Shown here: piece after piece, positions 23,916 to 37,719 of the stretch
Numbering within the stretch: the first letter of the stretch is position 1
Layout: each line of letters opens with the position of its first letter
Assembly (NCBI GenBank): GCA_025024175.1
Contig: QCXZ01000138.1
Span: 4,092,002-4,156,001 of the forward strand
Direction: 5' to 3'
DNA: 64,000 nucleotides
Source: Rhyzopertha dominica
Lineage: Eukaryota; Arthropoda; Insecta; Coleoptera; Bostrichidae
Notes under the pieces: model-generated
The model's database searches: none
What the model was told of the DNA's origin: nothing
The model's input: only the letters and a program-made list of their open reading frames with translations
Position numbers and translations under genes: made by a program

Positions 23916-26895
23916 AAAAAAGTGTCGCACCTTTCTTAATTATTTTGTGTTAAACAATATTGTCCATTTCTATCAAATACACGAAAAATAAATTCTCCTT
24001 TTTATCGGAAACGGCACGTCGTATAAAACTAATACGAAAATTTTCAAAGGAAATTTATAAGCGATCAAAAGCTCCAGTCAATGAAAAATCTAACTTAAAA
24101 CCTACCACGGATTAACGAAACAGTAAAACTTATGATCAGTCATGGTTATTAAGAAATTCTAGTGAACATATCCAATAAAGTAATGCAATGAATTCTGTTT
24201 TAAATTTAAGAAGCTTATATTCTTCCCCATAATCTCCAAATTTTAAATAAACAGGACAGGGTCAGTGAAATTAATTTTAAGCAAAACTATGTTAAAATAT
24301 CAATTCCAAAACAATATCAAAATAATTTTTAAGAATGATCATACTGGATTTCCATATGACAGTTAAAAAGTATGTCCGAGATTTAAAGAAATAACATAGT
24401 TTGAAGTTCCAGACTTCACTATTAGGGGCACATTTGACATTGCATCGCAAAAAAAAACTTACCAAACATTATAATATTTGACAACGCCAAGAAGTGGGAA
24501 AATTTTTCAGGTTTTTAATAGGGCAGCTTGATTTACCTTAACCAAATTCAACACACATGTGCCTCTTTGGTATTTTTCAATTAATTACGATTTTAATTAA
24601 TATACTCAAAAGTACTTGTTTTTTTAATGTGACACACAGACGCGACATGTTCAAGAAATGTATCTGTTAATGCCTAATCTCAAACATTTTCTAATTCAAC
24701 ATTTAAAATGATGCGGATACTTTAAGTCCTTTTAGTTTCATATATAGTATGCCTAGAAGTACAACATTCTATGTAAAATAAAAAACTATAGTCCTGGGAG
24801 AAAATCGATTTAAATTATTGTAAATTATGTTATTAATTAAAAAAATTATCATTCGGTTTGAGTTATTTCTTTAGCAGCAAGGAAAAAAGCATGTGAATTT
24901 TTGATTAAAAAAGATTTTTGCCTTCATCGAGTATCAAAATTGGCAACAACGTGCAAACCACCATACCACTAACGCACTAGCTCGATTAATTCTCAAGGAT
25001 TACTCAAAGCTTCTCCCAACTGTTATTTTACATGAAATTTTATTGGCCATAATGGATATAAAGCATAAAAACTAAAACCTGGATAACAATAATAAAATAC
25101 AAACTAATTTTCATGTCGAGTTTGAAATTCTTTATCAGTTTTCACTTTAAAGACACTAACTAATAATTCTAAAATAAAAATTCGTTACTGATTAAAATGC
25201 ATGTCTATGCTGTGCTGTCTGCACCGCAACCAACTACAGATGGATATATTTTACTATTATTGTATCTCATAAGTATAGATTAATTAGATCTAGTGCGGAC
25301 AGCATGGCTTATGACTGGATTTGCCTATATACCGAAGGTTTAGTATGATGTAAACAGAGAAGTTGATGGCAAGGCCATAATATGTTTTCAATAAACTGAA
25401 AGGATGACAAAGCCACCTAACCCCTTAAAGCTAACTACTTCCTAAAGGTTACTTTCTTCTATCTACTTTTCTATTTTCGACACTGGTGGTATCGTTGGGG
25501 GTTGTGAAATACAAAAGCTAGCGCAAATATAGTTAACTTATTCCAATCCTCTAATTCTTTCACTAAAAGAATTTTACTAAGCACATCCCTAATAATTATT
25601 TTTATTACTACTAAAAGAGAATCTGAACCTAAAATTGTTACTACCACAGAAGCATCTTAGCAAGAATCTTATAGGACAATTGCCTCCCCCTGCATTACAT
25701 CATTCTTATTAAATAACGTATGAAAAAAACACGTTTGCACATTTTAATTTTTAAAATACTACTTCTTTTTCCTAATAGAGGACTTGATCAAGTCACCTAA
25801 TATTAATATGTAAATTCCAAACTTTCAATTTCGTTTACTCTTTACACTGATGTACTTATACCATTCGCCGCAAGCGAGATCGACAGCCGCATTTCTAAAC
25901 ATTTCTGAATAAAGGTTAATCACTAACAATTACAACAATGGAACGACTGACGTTAAAAATCTGAAAGCTATAGAAACTGATTTGATCATGCTCCTAATTA
26001 ACTAATTCAACCGCTTTTTATTGAAGTGAATCAATTATGCGATAAAGGCAATGAGAATACTGAAAGTGCGCTGTCTACCAAACGATAATGTAAATAATTG
26101 CGGAGCTTCGCAATATGTTGCGGAATACCGTGTTATGGGAACACGGAAGTGCCTTTGAACGAAGCTATTTCATTGAGAGAATGTAATTTCATTCATAATT
26201 CGCCTGCCGTATCGATAAAAACTTTAAATTTCAGGACATATGCTACATCCAATTTGAAAGGTTTGAAAACCTCTGGTTCTGCTAACCACATTATGGGATA
26301 TGTTCTAGAATTTAATTCATGGAGCTTGCCAATCAAGCAATAGGTTANCCTTAAAAAATTGAGGATNTTTACTAAAAAATAAATAAATACTGATAGATAT
26401 AAAAAAGTCTGGTGTGTACTACTCACTGCTCCGAATTAGGTTAAAATTCTTCAAGTATGCAACAGCATATCGGAGAATATTCCTCTGTTGTTTAAACAAT
26501 ACACCACAGCGACATACAAACGTGTTCAACGTGACCATCAAACGTTCTATTGTTTTCTTGCAAGTTCGTGAAAAGCAAATTTATCTCGGTTTTACGGTAA
26601 ACGAGGATGTTAATGGATGCATTATTCCGTTTTCATGCAAGGTACAAGCGTAATTAGCAGCGACTGCATTGAAAACTTCTTACTGTATATTATAACATAC
26701 AAGTTTCTATACGATAATCATATGGTAGTAAAACTGACGTAATGAAACGACTAATTTCTTAAAATATAAAAATATTCGATAGTTTAAAGGCCTGTTCCTC
26801 TTGGAAGTCTTGTACATAATAAATATATTACATGCTTTTCAACATTTGGGAGGATCATTAAGTATAGAAACGATTTACAAAGGACTTACTATTAT
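23916..26895. other. Intergenic, no feature seen
   Basis: About 3 kb with no recognisable protein or repeat. Two ambiguous bases lie near 26347 and 26367. The frames at 26098-26343 and 26414-26653 match no family known to me. Confidence 0.4.
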
Positions 26896-27246
26896 CATTG
26901 TCGGGGGGATGATACTGATTTGTTAATTGTTTAGGTCCCAATTAACAAATTTTAGCATAAACATGTGGGTCAGAATATCGATCTTTTTGGCATCATTATT
27001 GAAATTATTTCCGAAGATAACATAAAGGTATTAGATTTTAAGACACTAAAGGTAAGATAAAAAAACGGATCTGCAGTTTTTTCTCACGCATTTAGCGGTT
27101 TTGACACTCCGTCTGCCCTTTTCACTAAAGGCAAGTCACAGAAGATCACCTTATTAAAAATAAAAAAGATCTGCGGAATGTTCTTTCTGAAAGTAACTCA
27201 GTTTCTTGTTTACAATTTTCTGTGGGTGCAGCTAATAAGTAGATTT
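26896..27246 (+). pseudogene. Fragment of a multicopy insect protein family (unknown function)
   Basis: The plus-strand translation includes DDTDLLIV, then, after a gap, SAVFSHAFSGFDTPSALFTK and GKSQKITLLK. The pairing of a DTDLLVL-like motif with an HAFSGCDTTSALF-like motif recalls a multicopy, repeat-associated protein family of insects, possibly with a nuclease-like fold. Stop codons and a missing middle show it is a relic. I do not know its function. Confidence 0.35.
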
Positions 27247-27251
27247 TCTTA

Positions 27252-27760
27252 TTAAAAAAGAAGAAAACATATCATCATCTCTAATGCACTAAAATGTGAA
27301 ACAACTTGATAGGTCTCTGATATAGCACAACTAAGAAGAGAATTTAGGACAGAACGTTTTTGTGATGTGTGATGATGGGAAGATCCAGGCAAGTACCGAT
27401 CTGTGTGGATGGCTTTACGATAGACATCAAGAAATGGGAGAGGATTATTGCTTTCGATTTCCATCGCGAATTTTATTATATTGGAATGTTGGGAATTAAG
27501 GTGTTCTAAAAAAATTGTTAGGGTGTTGGAGCCGTGAGGCCATATATTGAAAATGTCGTCCACATACAAAACCAAATTTTAGATTTCAGGTCTGATGACT
27601 GAAACAATTTGTTCGAAGGCTTCCATGAATATGTCTGCCACTACTGGTGATAATGGGAAACCCACAGGTGTACCAGAAATTTGTTGGTTCTTAAATGATA
27701 TGGCAGATACACTAATCAATNTCTATACCATTAACTCCACTTGGTTTAAAATGAATGAGT
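27252..27760 (-). pseudogene. Penelope-like reverse transcriptase fragment (copy C)
   Basis: The minus strand reads ISGTPVGFPLSPVVADIFME (near 27690-27630), the Penelope RT motif ahead of the catalytic box. It continues to VLYVDDIFNIWPHG at about 27570, with the catalytic YVDD intact, then NPLPFLDV and SSHHHTSQKRSVLNSLLS. It lies in opposite orientation to the plus-strand relic just before it. Ambiguous bases at 27721-27796 fall at its upstream edge. Both ends are missing. Confidence 0.8.
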
Positions 27761-27912
27761 TTTTCGGCAAGACGGAGCACCNNCTCATTATGGTGNTCCT
27801 GTCAGGCAATCCCTTGATGACAATATTCAGGAGCATTTGTTTAGACGAAGAGGACATATACAAACATGTTTTTATTGAAACACCCGGAGACTCCTTCTTT
27901 TTAAAATGCTAA

Positions 27913-28739
27913 TTTACCATGTACTAATAAAAAACTTTTGACAACATAAAAGAGCATTGTCAACGCCGATGGAAATAAGGTTCCGTATTGAAGAATTCCT
28001 TAAACTACAATCCAAAACCTAAAGAAGAATCCAAAGAGTGATAACATCATGGTTTTTCAGAACTCTATCAGTACATGTTCAAAAATCGTCAGGCAGGATA
28101 TCTAACTCATAACTGAGTAATGCACTGATACAAATTGGAGAAATTAAGTATGAAATAGCTGGCCACACCCTTTCCTCAGGATTTAGCGCCCTACATCTGA
28201 AAGGTAAAAGAAAGGGTTACACTCTTTAAACGAACTTATTTATTTTTTTAACGTTCTGGTAAAAGTTGAAAAATGTAAAGGGTAATTTTATTTTAAAACG
28301 TGCCGTTTTCTTTTACTTAATACTTAATAATTACACACTACATCAACACCAGTTACTTACGAGAGCGTATATTTTCTACAGCGCGACGTGCAGACGAGCC
28401 AATCAATTAATTCAGTATTGATGGCGACATAAAGACAAGTTTCTAATAGCAGCTAAAGCAACTACGTGACGCTGATCTTAACCTGCAAGCAATTAATTCG
28501 GTTTATTCGTAACGATTTCTTGCAGCTCCTTTTATCAACGGCAACAAACGCGAAAAGCCGGTCGGTTGAGTGAGCACTTGGACGGTGGACGCGGCCGCTT
28601 TTTTTGCACTCTAATGGATGAGCACTGCCCGTGTCGTCTGTGAGGGATATTTTCGGTTAAAGGTCAGGATCGACGCGTTTATTAGCTGGAGGATGTAATG
28701 AGTTAACTATAGTACTTTGTAAAGAGACGTAAGCAGGTT
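27913..28739. other. Intergenic with a CpG-richer block
   Basis: No gene is recognised. About 28380-28690 is CpG-richer and transposon-free, with a GCGGCCGC site, and may be a host regulatory segment. Confidence 0.3.
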
Positions 28740-30238
28740 ACTATGACAACTATACCTAATTAAGTCGACACCTGTTTTCCAGCAACCAATATCAGCCTTT
28801 TAATATAATGATCTGTGTAAAAATGGTAGGTAATGGTAATATAAAGAATACTATCCCACTTTTTATATAAGATCAATGTATTTCTAATAGATAATTTAGA
28901 CACATCAGTCAGCACTTCTATGTCAATTGTCGCAAAAGCTTGTAAAACGGCAGTGTTTAAGCCATCAACCGTTTTATGGTTTCTTATGTACACTTTGTTT
29001 TTATTGTATCCAATAAAAAAATTAAAACAGATAAACCTGGAGAACGGTTCGGCCAGGCAACAGGTTTTTTTCTTCCTACCCACGTGTTTGCATAAATTTG
29101 GTCAAGATAATTCCTTACTTGCACTGTATTATGAGGAAGTGCTCCATCGTGTCTGAACCACTCCATTGTTATACGCACATACAAGCTTGAAGTTCTTGAA
29201 GGATTTCTTCAAAATCTTTTTGTAAAAAACGAACGTAACGTTTACCACTTGGAGGATGATCAAAAATGTACGGACCTAGAATAATAACGCACCAAACATT
29301 AAACCCAAATCTGATTTGAGGTCTTCTTTGCTACATATTCTTAAAAGAAATCTGTGGGTCTTCTGCGCACATGTTTCTATTCCAGTTAAAAAGCTCCGGA
29401 CGTCGATCTTCATCCTTAGCATGTAATGTTTGGCTACCTACAACTTGTAGGGGTGAAATCTATGTAATATCAATGTTTTAACAACAGTACTTTGTGAAGT
29501 GCCAGTATTTAAGCAATTTCACGGTTTGAAGATGACGGATTTATGTTTACGCTTGCCAAAATGTTTATTTGTATAGCTTTTCTTTTCTTGGCTCAGAAAA
29601 GGAGTCCTAAGATATCGTAGTCTTTTAAATTGCTTTAAAAAAAAGGCTGGGGACGATCTTGGTAGTGATAAAAGTACTCTTCATATGCTCGAACAGAATT
29701 TTTGTGGCACCTCGTGTAGCATTCAACCATATTAAGCTCTTCTAGATTTAAAAACTCCATTTCCAACTTAAAAAGACGTAAATTTTTGTGCTCAGTTCTA
29801 ACTAACTGTCAGATACAAGAAACAATTGTTCCATGGCTAACTATTTAAAAACAATACATAAAATTGGCCATAACTCTGGTAATTTTCAAAATAACTATAC
29901 ATAGTGTTTTATCGTTGAATAGATAAAAAGATCGTCGACTTTATGAACTATAGTTCTATTAAAAAAAACTTAAGTTTACGTCATATCTCAAATCTGATGA
30001 AACGCATAACAAACTGGAGTACACTACTTTATTACGGGTAAAATTATTTACAACTTTTGTATTTACAGTTTTTTGTAACATCAAACATAAACCTGATAAA
30101 AGAAATTAAAGAAATACTCAAAAATGTGCATTGAGTTAGGTCAACAAAACGGCGAATCTTTCTCCATTTAATCTTCCATCCAACTCTACTAGTTTTCGAG
30201 AGCCCCATACTAGTCATCGATAAAAAAACTCACCCTGT
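28740..30238 (-). mobile_element. Decayed DDE transposon (Tc1/mariner superfamily)
   Basis: The right boundary is suggested by ATACAGGGTGAG read on the minus strand from 30238, a terminus shared in type with 3600 and 48840. The transposase relic lies inside on the minus strand. The left terminus near 28740 could not be located. Confidence 0.5.
28760..29760 (-). pseudogene. DDE_3-type transposase relic
   Basis: Starting at 29760 the minus strand gives MEFLNLEELNMVECYTRC then HKNSVRAYEEYFYHYQDRPQ, equivalent to the N-terminal start seen in the MITE at 3600. Further on are VWCVIILGPYIFDHPPSGK and FLQKDFEEILQEL (29300-29190). Then come MEWFRHDGALPHNTVQVRNY (second catalytic region) and RKKPVAWPNRSPGLSVL (29160-29040). 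After a frameshift a C-terminal segment follows. The region with the first catalytic Asp appears deleted. It is not functional. Confidence 0.7.
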
Positions 30239-31510
30239 ATGTATATAGTTTAAACGCAGAAGCAAACCTTTTTTGCCTTCTATAAGACAAGGAAATTTGA
30301 CGAGTGAAGTGTATACTATATAATATTTATTATGCAATAAATAAACTAAAAAGTATTTTGAGAAAATTCTACTTGACAATCTCACTGACGAGTAAGTAAA
30401 ATAAAGAATTTTGCTTTTTTTTTTAATAAAGCCAAACAGCATTTTCAACTAAACATTCGTTTATTGATAATGTATTTTCGCAAATCTACCGTCAGAAAAC
30501 CTTATTAGCTGTTGAAAAGTAAAACTCTTCTATATATGAAAATAGCCAAATTGAAGTTTTATGAATAATAGAATAATAGAAACATAAGAACGTGGTTTTC
30601 GGAACGGTTTTTAGAGATAACAGCAAATACTAGGGAGATAATAATAGTCATCCGAGACATAAATAGCATAGATTGAAGATAAGTAGAAGATAGGGGTAGT
30701 TGGTAAATATGGTGAAAAACAAACAATAATAATGGCTAGAGATTAACTGGCTACTAGATAGAATATAACAATGACAGTCGCGAATTTAATTTACTAGCAT
30801 AAGTGGATGCACAAATACACGTAGGTAGGTTTTTTTTTATCTAATACCTGATAGGCTTTATTTACATAAGTTTTTCTTTATTAAACAAAGTACATGGCTT
30901 AACACTTTGTGACTTTTTAAATTTAAATAAGTATTAAGGTCTCGTTTAAGCTTTAACCTTTACGGAACATTTTTTTCAACTACTTTACGACAAACGCTTT
31001 AGAAAGTCTTTATTTAAACAAATAGATACAGATTATACGCGAAGACCTGCTAATTTGTTCTAATAATAATTGATTTTCAACAAATGAGTAATACTACCTA
31101 AAATAACACCACCCTATTTTTAAGGAATAATAAAACTACAGTCTGTTTTTTTAAGTTATCCAAAAGATTACACTCGATCTTTATAATGTAAAGATTTAAG
31201 TTATTTCTCTAATTTTACAACGCAAAGGGTGGGCAGCGTCCTTCTTATTAAATATTTAAACATTCCTTCCCATTGATGCTCTCTAAAGCAAAATACCTTG
31301 TAAGCTATTTTAATTAATAATAATAAATAATATATTTAGATTTATCATTACATAACCACGTCAACTGCAGTATTACTAATGAGTACAAATACTATGCAAC
31401 AGTACATGCATAATTTAAGTAAACACGGCTAAAAAGTCCTCTATATTATAAACACATAAAACTTGCAGTGTAATATCACCTCATTTTTACATTTACTACG
31501 CCTTAATTTT
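30239..31510. other. Intergenic, no feature seen
   Basis: Very AT-rich; open frames here show no family resemblance. Confidence 0.4.
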
Positions 31511-31943
31511 TTAAATTTTATCTGACAATTTATTGAAAAATTTTATGGAATAATAATTCACACTGTGTTGTGCGGTGTTTATTCTGTGGTAAGGCATACA
31601 AATTTTGTTCTTATTACGTGTTTCGTAAGCATGAAATATACCATTTTTATCAAAGATTTTTATGTTATTGTACGCATACAGCACGCAGGTAAGTATATAT
31701 AGTGAATATACAGTGAGTATTTTACTTTCTGTAAACAAACTTTTACAGCTATCTTTTGTTTTACAACTGAACACGTGGATGCATATCCCAACAGATTATT
31801 ACATAGAAGTTAGAGGAGTATGCTGTAAGTGTAGTTTTTGCATTGACATTACTTTTTAGATGTTTTATTGTAAAAAGAGCCCTTGATAGTTTTTTGTTCA
31901 AAAAGTTTATATAGTGTGGTCTATAAGTAAAAGTACACAGCAA
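31511..31943 (-). pseudogene. LINE C-terminal fragment
   Basis: Two overlapping minus-strand frames give the region after the LINE RT: KKLSRALFTIKHLKSNV and LTAYSSNFYVIICWDM, then SCKSLFTESKILTVYSLYIL, AYETRNKNKICMPYHR and SVNYYSIKFFNKLSDKI. This order is the usual C-terminal block of insect LINE proteins. The catalytic part is absent. Confidence 0.7.
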
Positions 31944-33689
31944 AACCTCATATTCTTCGAAGAAAAATATTAAGATTTAGCCAAACTTATCTTGGTCCAA
32001 AATCGAATATGAACAAAGATACAGGGTGCAATTTTTTATGAATCATATATTATTTCCAAACAACTATTAAAATTCCTGCCAAGTGTTTTTTGACATAGAA
32101 TTGGTTCATTTTTACATTGTTACAAAAAAGATAAATCATACTTTGACATATGAAATGTGGTCCATCGGGCCTAAGATGTTTTTTGAACATTTTGTTGTTG
32201 ATGTTAAAATATTTCACATTACGTGTTATACAACGAATCATTGTGTGTCTTATTTGGACTTATTAGACTTCTGTTCGTTCTAGTAGCATTAGTTTTAAAT
32301 GATAAACCGGTTCCCGTAAGTTGATAAAAATTCCTCTCGCTCTCTAAGCATACTAACAAGTCACGGAAGCTTTTAGAAGTGCCACTGTTTCAGTGTAATT
32401 TTGGCTTATCTCGTGAATTTACCAAGAAGCTTGAATAAACCTATAATACACAAACCACTATTTACACCTTTTACGCTGAAAAAATGATCCTTTATTATCT
32501 TAATAAAAACGAGCACGTGTACAAAAATTTATCCAAATAAAACGTATAGGTCTGGGTGTTCTTATTAGACGTAATATCAAACACTGCTGATTTGCTCTGT
32601 CAAAACATAAAACTGCCTTTCCATACACGTATTATATATCTGCATATTCAACAGTCGAGCGAAAGTAAATGGCCAGAAGATCCAGCCGTTTCCTGCTTCA
32701 CCCAACCAAACATAATTAATGATCATTTAACTGCTCTAATCAGTTATGCGTCGTACCCTCTAAACTAACTCGAAAGAATGACAGCGATCGTCTTCAAGTT
32801 CTTCGGGATATTTTCATAACGTTCGGCAAACTGTAACAACAATCTGCGAAAACTTTCAAATTCGCTTGTCGTTTATGCAGGTGTGCTCATGAATAAACGT
32901 TTAACATAGTGTCCACCGCAATTGCATAAGGTAACGCTCGCATGAGATCGATAGAAAGTGAAAACGGCAATCTGTTGCTTAGAAATTCGGGCGGATCTTC
33001 ACTGGCGGACGTGTCCATCAATTGGCGATAATTATACCGACAGTATAGCTTCCGCTAATCCAAATTCGACGTATTTTTCTCGTTTAGCACAAATTGGAAC
33101 CTTTCGCCTCCGTGCGTAAATTATACACATTCCAAGTACGGCAATGCGATTTAGTCCGGCTCATCAGTAACTGTGATTGGGCAGGTTTCACCGTTGGAAC
33201 TAGTAATGTTTTCGTAAATGGCCAATTTACGGGTCTTGATTGCTTTCGATTAACAGGAAACAAATTCTCTAGATGGTTATGTAAAACGCAGTGGTTTGCT
33301 TGTAACCAAAGTAATGTGTTTGCGGAGTATAAAAGCCAACACATAGATAAAAGCGCATGACTCACTTCTGAAAGTATAAACCGATAACAACAGAACTAGT
33401 TTTTATGATTTTGTAAAACAAACAACCAAACATCACGTAGCAAAAACATTTAAAACATACAGCGCTGTAGCTTCCAGAACAGAAACATAATTAGGGCAAT
33501 ATAGGGATTACTTCCCTTCAATCTTTTTATTTTTAATCAGCCTTCTTTATTAAAAAATAATATTACTATTATGGAAAATGGTAACACCTGACATGTAAGG
33601 TTTCTTCCATTAACTTATTAAAGATATCTGGGCTTGAAGTTAGTCATTCCATAAGGTGTATGAGAAGAAATGCACTGGCGTATTAATAG
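31944..33689. other. Intergenic, one transposon-like terminus
   Basis: ATACAGGGTGCAATTTT near 32020 (+) resembles the termini of the DDE elements in this window, but no transposase follows. About 32640-33360 is less AT-rich and transposon-free, with no recognised gene. Confidence 0.35.
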
Positions 33690-33990
33690 AGTTTGCTAAA
33701 AGAAAAGCCAGAAGGGCAACAGGCCCTTCTCGACCTATCCATTTGTTTGGAAACATATTGCTTAAGAATTCTCGCACAGCAATGTTAAAATGCGGAGGAG
33801 CCCCATGTTTCACCTAAAGGACTTGTTAGGTTTCTACTTATGGTTCCTGCCCAGACAAAAAAATTAACAGGCTGAAAATGATTTTGAAATCTAGACGTGA
33901 TTCTACACGTGCGGATTTTCATCGGCCCAGAAATGTAAATTATGTGCGCTAATCCTTCTTTTTCAGAATATAGCATTGATCCCATAAAAT
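33690..33990 (-). pseudogene. DDE_3-type transposase fragment
   Basis: The minus strand reads HFWADENPH near 33930. After a frame change it reads GAPPHFNIAVREFLSNMF then PNKWIGREGPVALLAF (about 33810-33700). These correspond to the region after the first catalytic Asp and to the second catalytic block. Stops lie between them and both ends are missing. Confidence 0.65.
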
Positions 33991-36660
33991 GTTCATCATT
34001 TCTGTGTTGTTATAACACCCAAGTACTTAATCATTTTAAAGCTAAAGGTTAAATGTGGGAGGTTGCCCCCCTCCAGCTCTCCCCAAAATATTTATTAAAC
34101 TATGTGCGCATCAATTTAATGGCTTTCACTTCAAATAGTAATAACCAAAATTTGATGCAAGTATATCAACCGGTCTAAGAGATATTCTTGAAAAACTATG
34201 TTTTTATTGTATTGTTACAGATTTGAATCAGGTCAACTAGCCTCAACCGATCATCAATTCTTTTCCGCCAAAAGGTCATGCTTGCTTTATCCAATGATCG
34301 AACCTTTACTACTATAGAAAGAATTGTAAGAAGATACCATGGGATATAATCCCTTATTCAAGACCTCTGTGGAAATCACTGTCAGCTCTACTAAAAGAAA
34401 TTCTATTTTTTTCCTTACAAATGCTGAAGACCGAAGACATTAGTGGCTTCATCATTATTTTATAAACGTAACTGTCTATTAATTGAATCACTTGGCAGAG
34501 TGGCACAAGAAACCAGCAAATTTTTTTCATTTTCGATACTCTTTTTTCATATGAACTGACTTGTTCTGTTTCTCAAATGACCTATTTATTTTCAAAAATA
34601 GGTAAGTACCAAAACTTTTTACTGGTCGCTTGCCTCTTCCCTTTTTGTACTTATTAAAGGTCCAAAATTAACAGGCGATGTGCTGCAGTAGTATGCAACT
34701 TTTACCTTCATTTTTTGTTTTACATCACGGAGCATTTGAAACCTGCAGATTTAATTTGATTGATTGCGTAACTTAATTGCAACATATTATACGTGTCAAG
34801 AGAAGTAAGCGGACTAATTTAAACGCAATAACACTTATTTACATTTCGTATTTATGATTTTGGAATTCATTTGAATTTCATTTAATTTCACATATATTAC
34901 TGAATCGGTACACATGTAATACCCTCTATGTTACACGGAAAGTTCACATCGTAGCACTGTTACAGAATAAACATTACCTGCAAATAAAATAAACTAATTC
35001 CTTGATCGATGGGATTAAAAACGAGCTTAAATTTCGGGATAGTTCAACTTTAGGCTTTTGATTTTGAAGAAATAGCAACACCGGTACCAAGTGAAGTTAA
35101 TAGAGAATCTAAATATTGTTCTGCAGTTTAATTTTTTACAAAATAAAAGTATGACGAGAGAAAATCATCATTCCGACCTAAACATTTATTATTCTTTGCC
35201 AATGACTATTTTTCCTGAAGAAAAGTGTATGTTTTCACGAGACGGTATTTACGGTTTTATTATTAGAGATTGTTCGACAGTAGTTTTCAGAATCTTGGTG
35301 ATTAAACAGCAAGAAAACGTCCAAATGCAACCTTTAACGTTAGGATTTCTGTTATTTGCCGTTCAATTAGAAAATTCTGTTCTATTGATTTAAATGGAAT
35401 GTCAAACTTACGACTATAGGTGGGTATTTCAAAATATGTATAACATAAAAAGAAATGGTGAATTAATTTAAGAATAATTAAAGACACAGAAGTCTGCTAT
35501 GGGGATAAGGTTTGAACGAAGATGATGTATAAAACATATAATTCATTAATTAACATCATCACAATGAATAATGGACAATTCATTTCAAAAATATACCTAA
35601 AATGCACGAATATAAGGAATAGTTAATAACAAAAAATACAAGCGAAGAAGGACCACACAAAAATTCACGAGAGATTCAGACTTTTGTTCAACTTCAAAAG
35701 AACTCGATAGGCTCTTAACAAAATCTGTTGACTGAAAATTAAAAAGTAAACTTTTTTTAATTTTGCAATGACATAACGCCGCGCCGCGACGGGTATTTAA
35801 CTTATGCAATGAGCTTCATGTACGCTAAAGAAAATTGTGGCCATGTATGTTTCCAACTTACGTATATTTTACTGAACTTGTGTTTCAGGGTACCCATTCA
35901 AAAGTGAAAGACAATACTTTCGGTACTCTTTTTTGTATGTGAGTTTACTTTACGATCCTTGTAAGTAATTAATGTGTTTAGTCACCTGGACACCTTTATT
36001 ACTAGAAACACCATGTTAATTGAATCACGTCATTATATTGTCACAGCTCTAATAACGGAAAAATCCTTAAACATTATATAAGATTGCAATGATTAGTGGC
36101 TACTTCAAAGTGTTAAAACAGAAGCAGCTCTGAACATATCATTGTAGTAGGTATTCGTTATTTTTATGGAAGTATGTAGGCGACAAACGTATCGACATTA
36201 GTCTACTTAAATTGTTCAAAAATACGGTCGTGATGCTTAGTCGGCCACGAAAATAAAATTATGACACAAAGTGGTATTTTCGGACTTGGCTGAAAAAAAC
36301 GCCCACATTATTTTTACGTACCGTAAAGAATTTAGCAGGCGGTCGTTTATTCCGTAAACAGAGCATCCATAATGAGTAATTATTTGCAACGAGAGCACAA
36401 ACAACGGCCAATTTAACGTTTGCTCGGCTCAAGGTTCGATTTTACACTGCTGGCGTTATGTCTGTTAATTTGTGCGACAGAGCCTTTCACTGTTATTATA
36501 GGTGAAATGAAACGGGTTGTAATGCGAAAAATCTCTCAAAACAGTCCACATACCGTTCAGGTACAGTTACTGCATACGAAATACGAAAGCAAGGACCTAT
36601 ACAGTTTCTTTTTTCTATAATATCGGCATTTGGAACTGTTTGGTAAGCTGTATTTAAAAA
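33991..36660. other. Intergenic, no feature seen
   Basis: About 2.7 kb with no recognised gene. The 100-codon plus frame at 35091-35393 matches no family known to me and has no splice context, so it is not called. Confidence 0.4.
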
Positions 36661-36665
36661 ATCGC

Positions 36666-36998
36666 TTAGAATTCTTGTAATATGTTCAAAAGAATCTCCT
36701 CTAGGTAATCCGGAAGTTCATACCTAAAAAAATCTAGTTCGTAGAATTTTGGTCCAGTACTGTGACAATTAAAAATTCCACACCACAGTTTGATTACCCA
36801 TGTATTTTGTAAGCGCGTTTTTCTAAGCCAATGTGGCTTCTCTTGTGACCAGTAGTGACAGTTATGTCCATTAGCTACTCCATTATTATGAAATCGACAT
36901 TCATCTGACCACACTATTTTCTTTAAAATAGGTATTATGTCCTGTACTGCTGTTAACCATGCTACGAAACGAAGAATTCTTTCATAAGCTCCGGGCAA
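36666..36998 (-). pseudogene. DDE_3-type transposase fragment with first catalytic Asp
   Basis: A 110-codon open minus frame contains IVWSDECRFHNNGVANGHNC then HYWSQEKPHWLRKTR, IKLWCGIFNCHSTGPKFYEL and LPDYLEEIL. This is the middle of an insect DDE_3-type transposase; the Asp of SDE is the first catalytic residue. The second and third catalytic blocks and the N-terminus are absent. It is open by chance or youth but incomplete. Confidence 0.75.
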
Positions 36999-37715
36999 TA
37001 AAATTGGTGTAAATGTACTTTACATGGGTGCAAATTATTGTTTTTTCGTTTTAGTTGATAAAAGAAAGTATCTGCCATCGATATTATATGGGGAACAACA
37101 CTGACACGTGTTAGAAGTGTCAGTGTTCTTCGTTTATTGCTGTTCTGGACTTAAAACAGTTCTTTTCTTTTGAAAACAAGCATTCTCACGCAATTGTTTC
37201 GCTAGTTTTATTTAGTTTTATTATAAAATGTTTTATCACATGGCACCACTTTTTGTGCAATTAGCATAATCTCTTTTCTCTTCATTGGTACAGTTTTATT
37301 TGATTACATACAAAAATTAATTTGACTTGTCAGACATGGTTTCCTAGGAAAACATTATTTTTTCACAAATAATTAATTGACCTGGTTATGGAGGTTGCGT
37401 TTGATTATTTTTATAGATATTTTTGTTATGTAAGTGCCTGTTTTTTGTATAGCCAAAAGAAGTAAAGATGCATTAAAAGTTATTATAAATATTANACATC
37501 TNATTTGACAAATAACTAGTGATAGACTTTTATGTTCCATAACTTCTCAAATTAGTTTTGAAGAAGTGAAGGGTAAGATATTAAGTACATTTTTTGATAA
37601 AGTATAAATATATATCAAACCGTTGGAAACTTTTAGTAATTTGTTAAGTATCTAAGGTATTGTGTATTGAGTGGAAAACGAAGATAGCATTACAATTGGC
37701 TTGACTAATTTTCAT
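36999..37715. other. Intergenic, no feature seen
   Basis: AT-rich; ambiguous bases at 37495 and 37502. Nothing recognisable. Confidence 0.4.
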
Positions 37716-37719
37716 ACCT

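Noticed and set aside
35091..35393. 100-codon plus frame as a gene
   Set aside because: No recognisable domain, no splice or promoter context, and ordinary AT-rich codon content.
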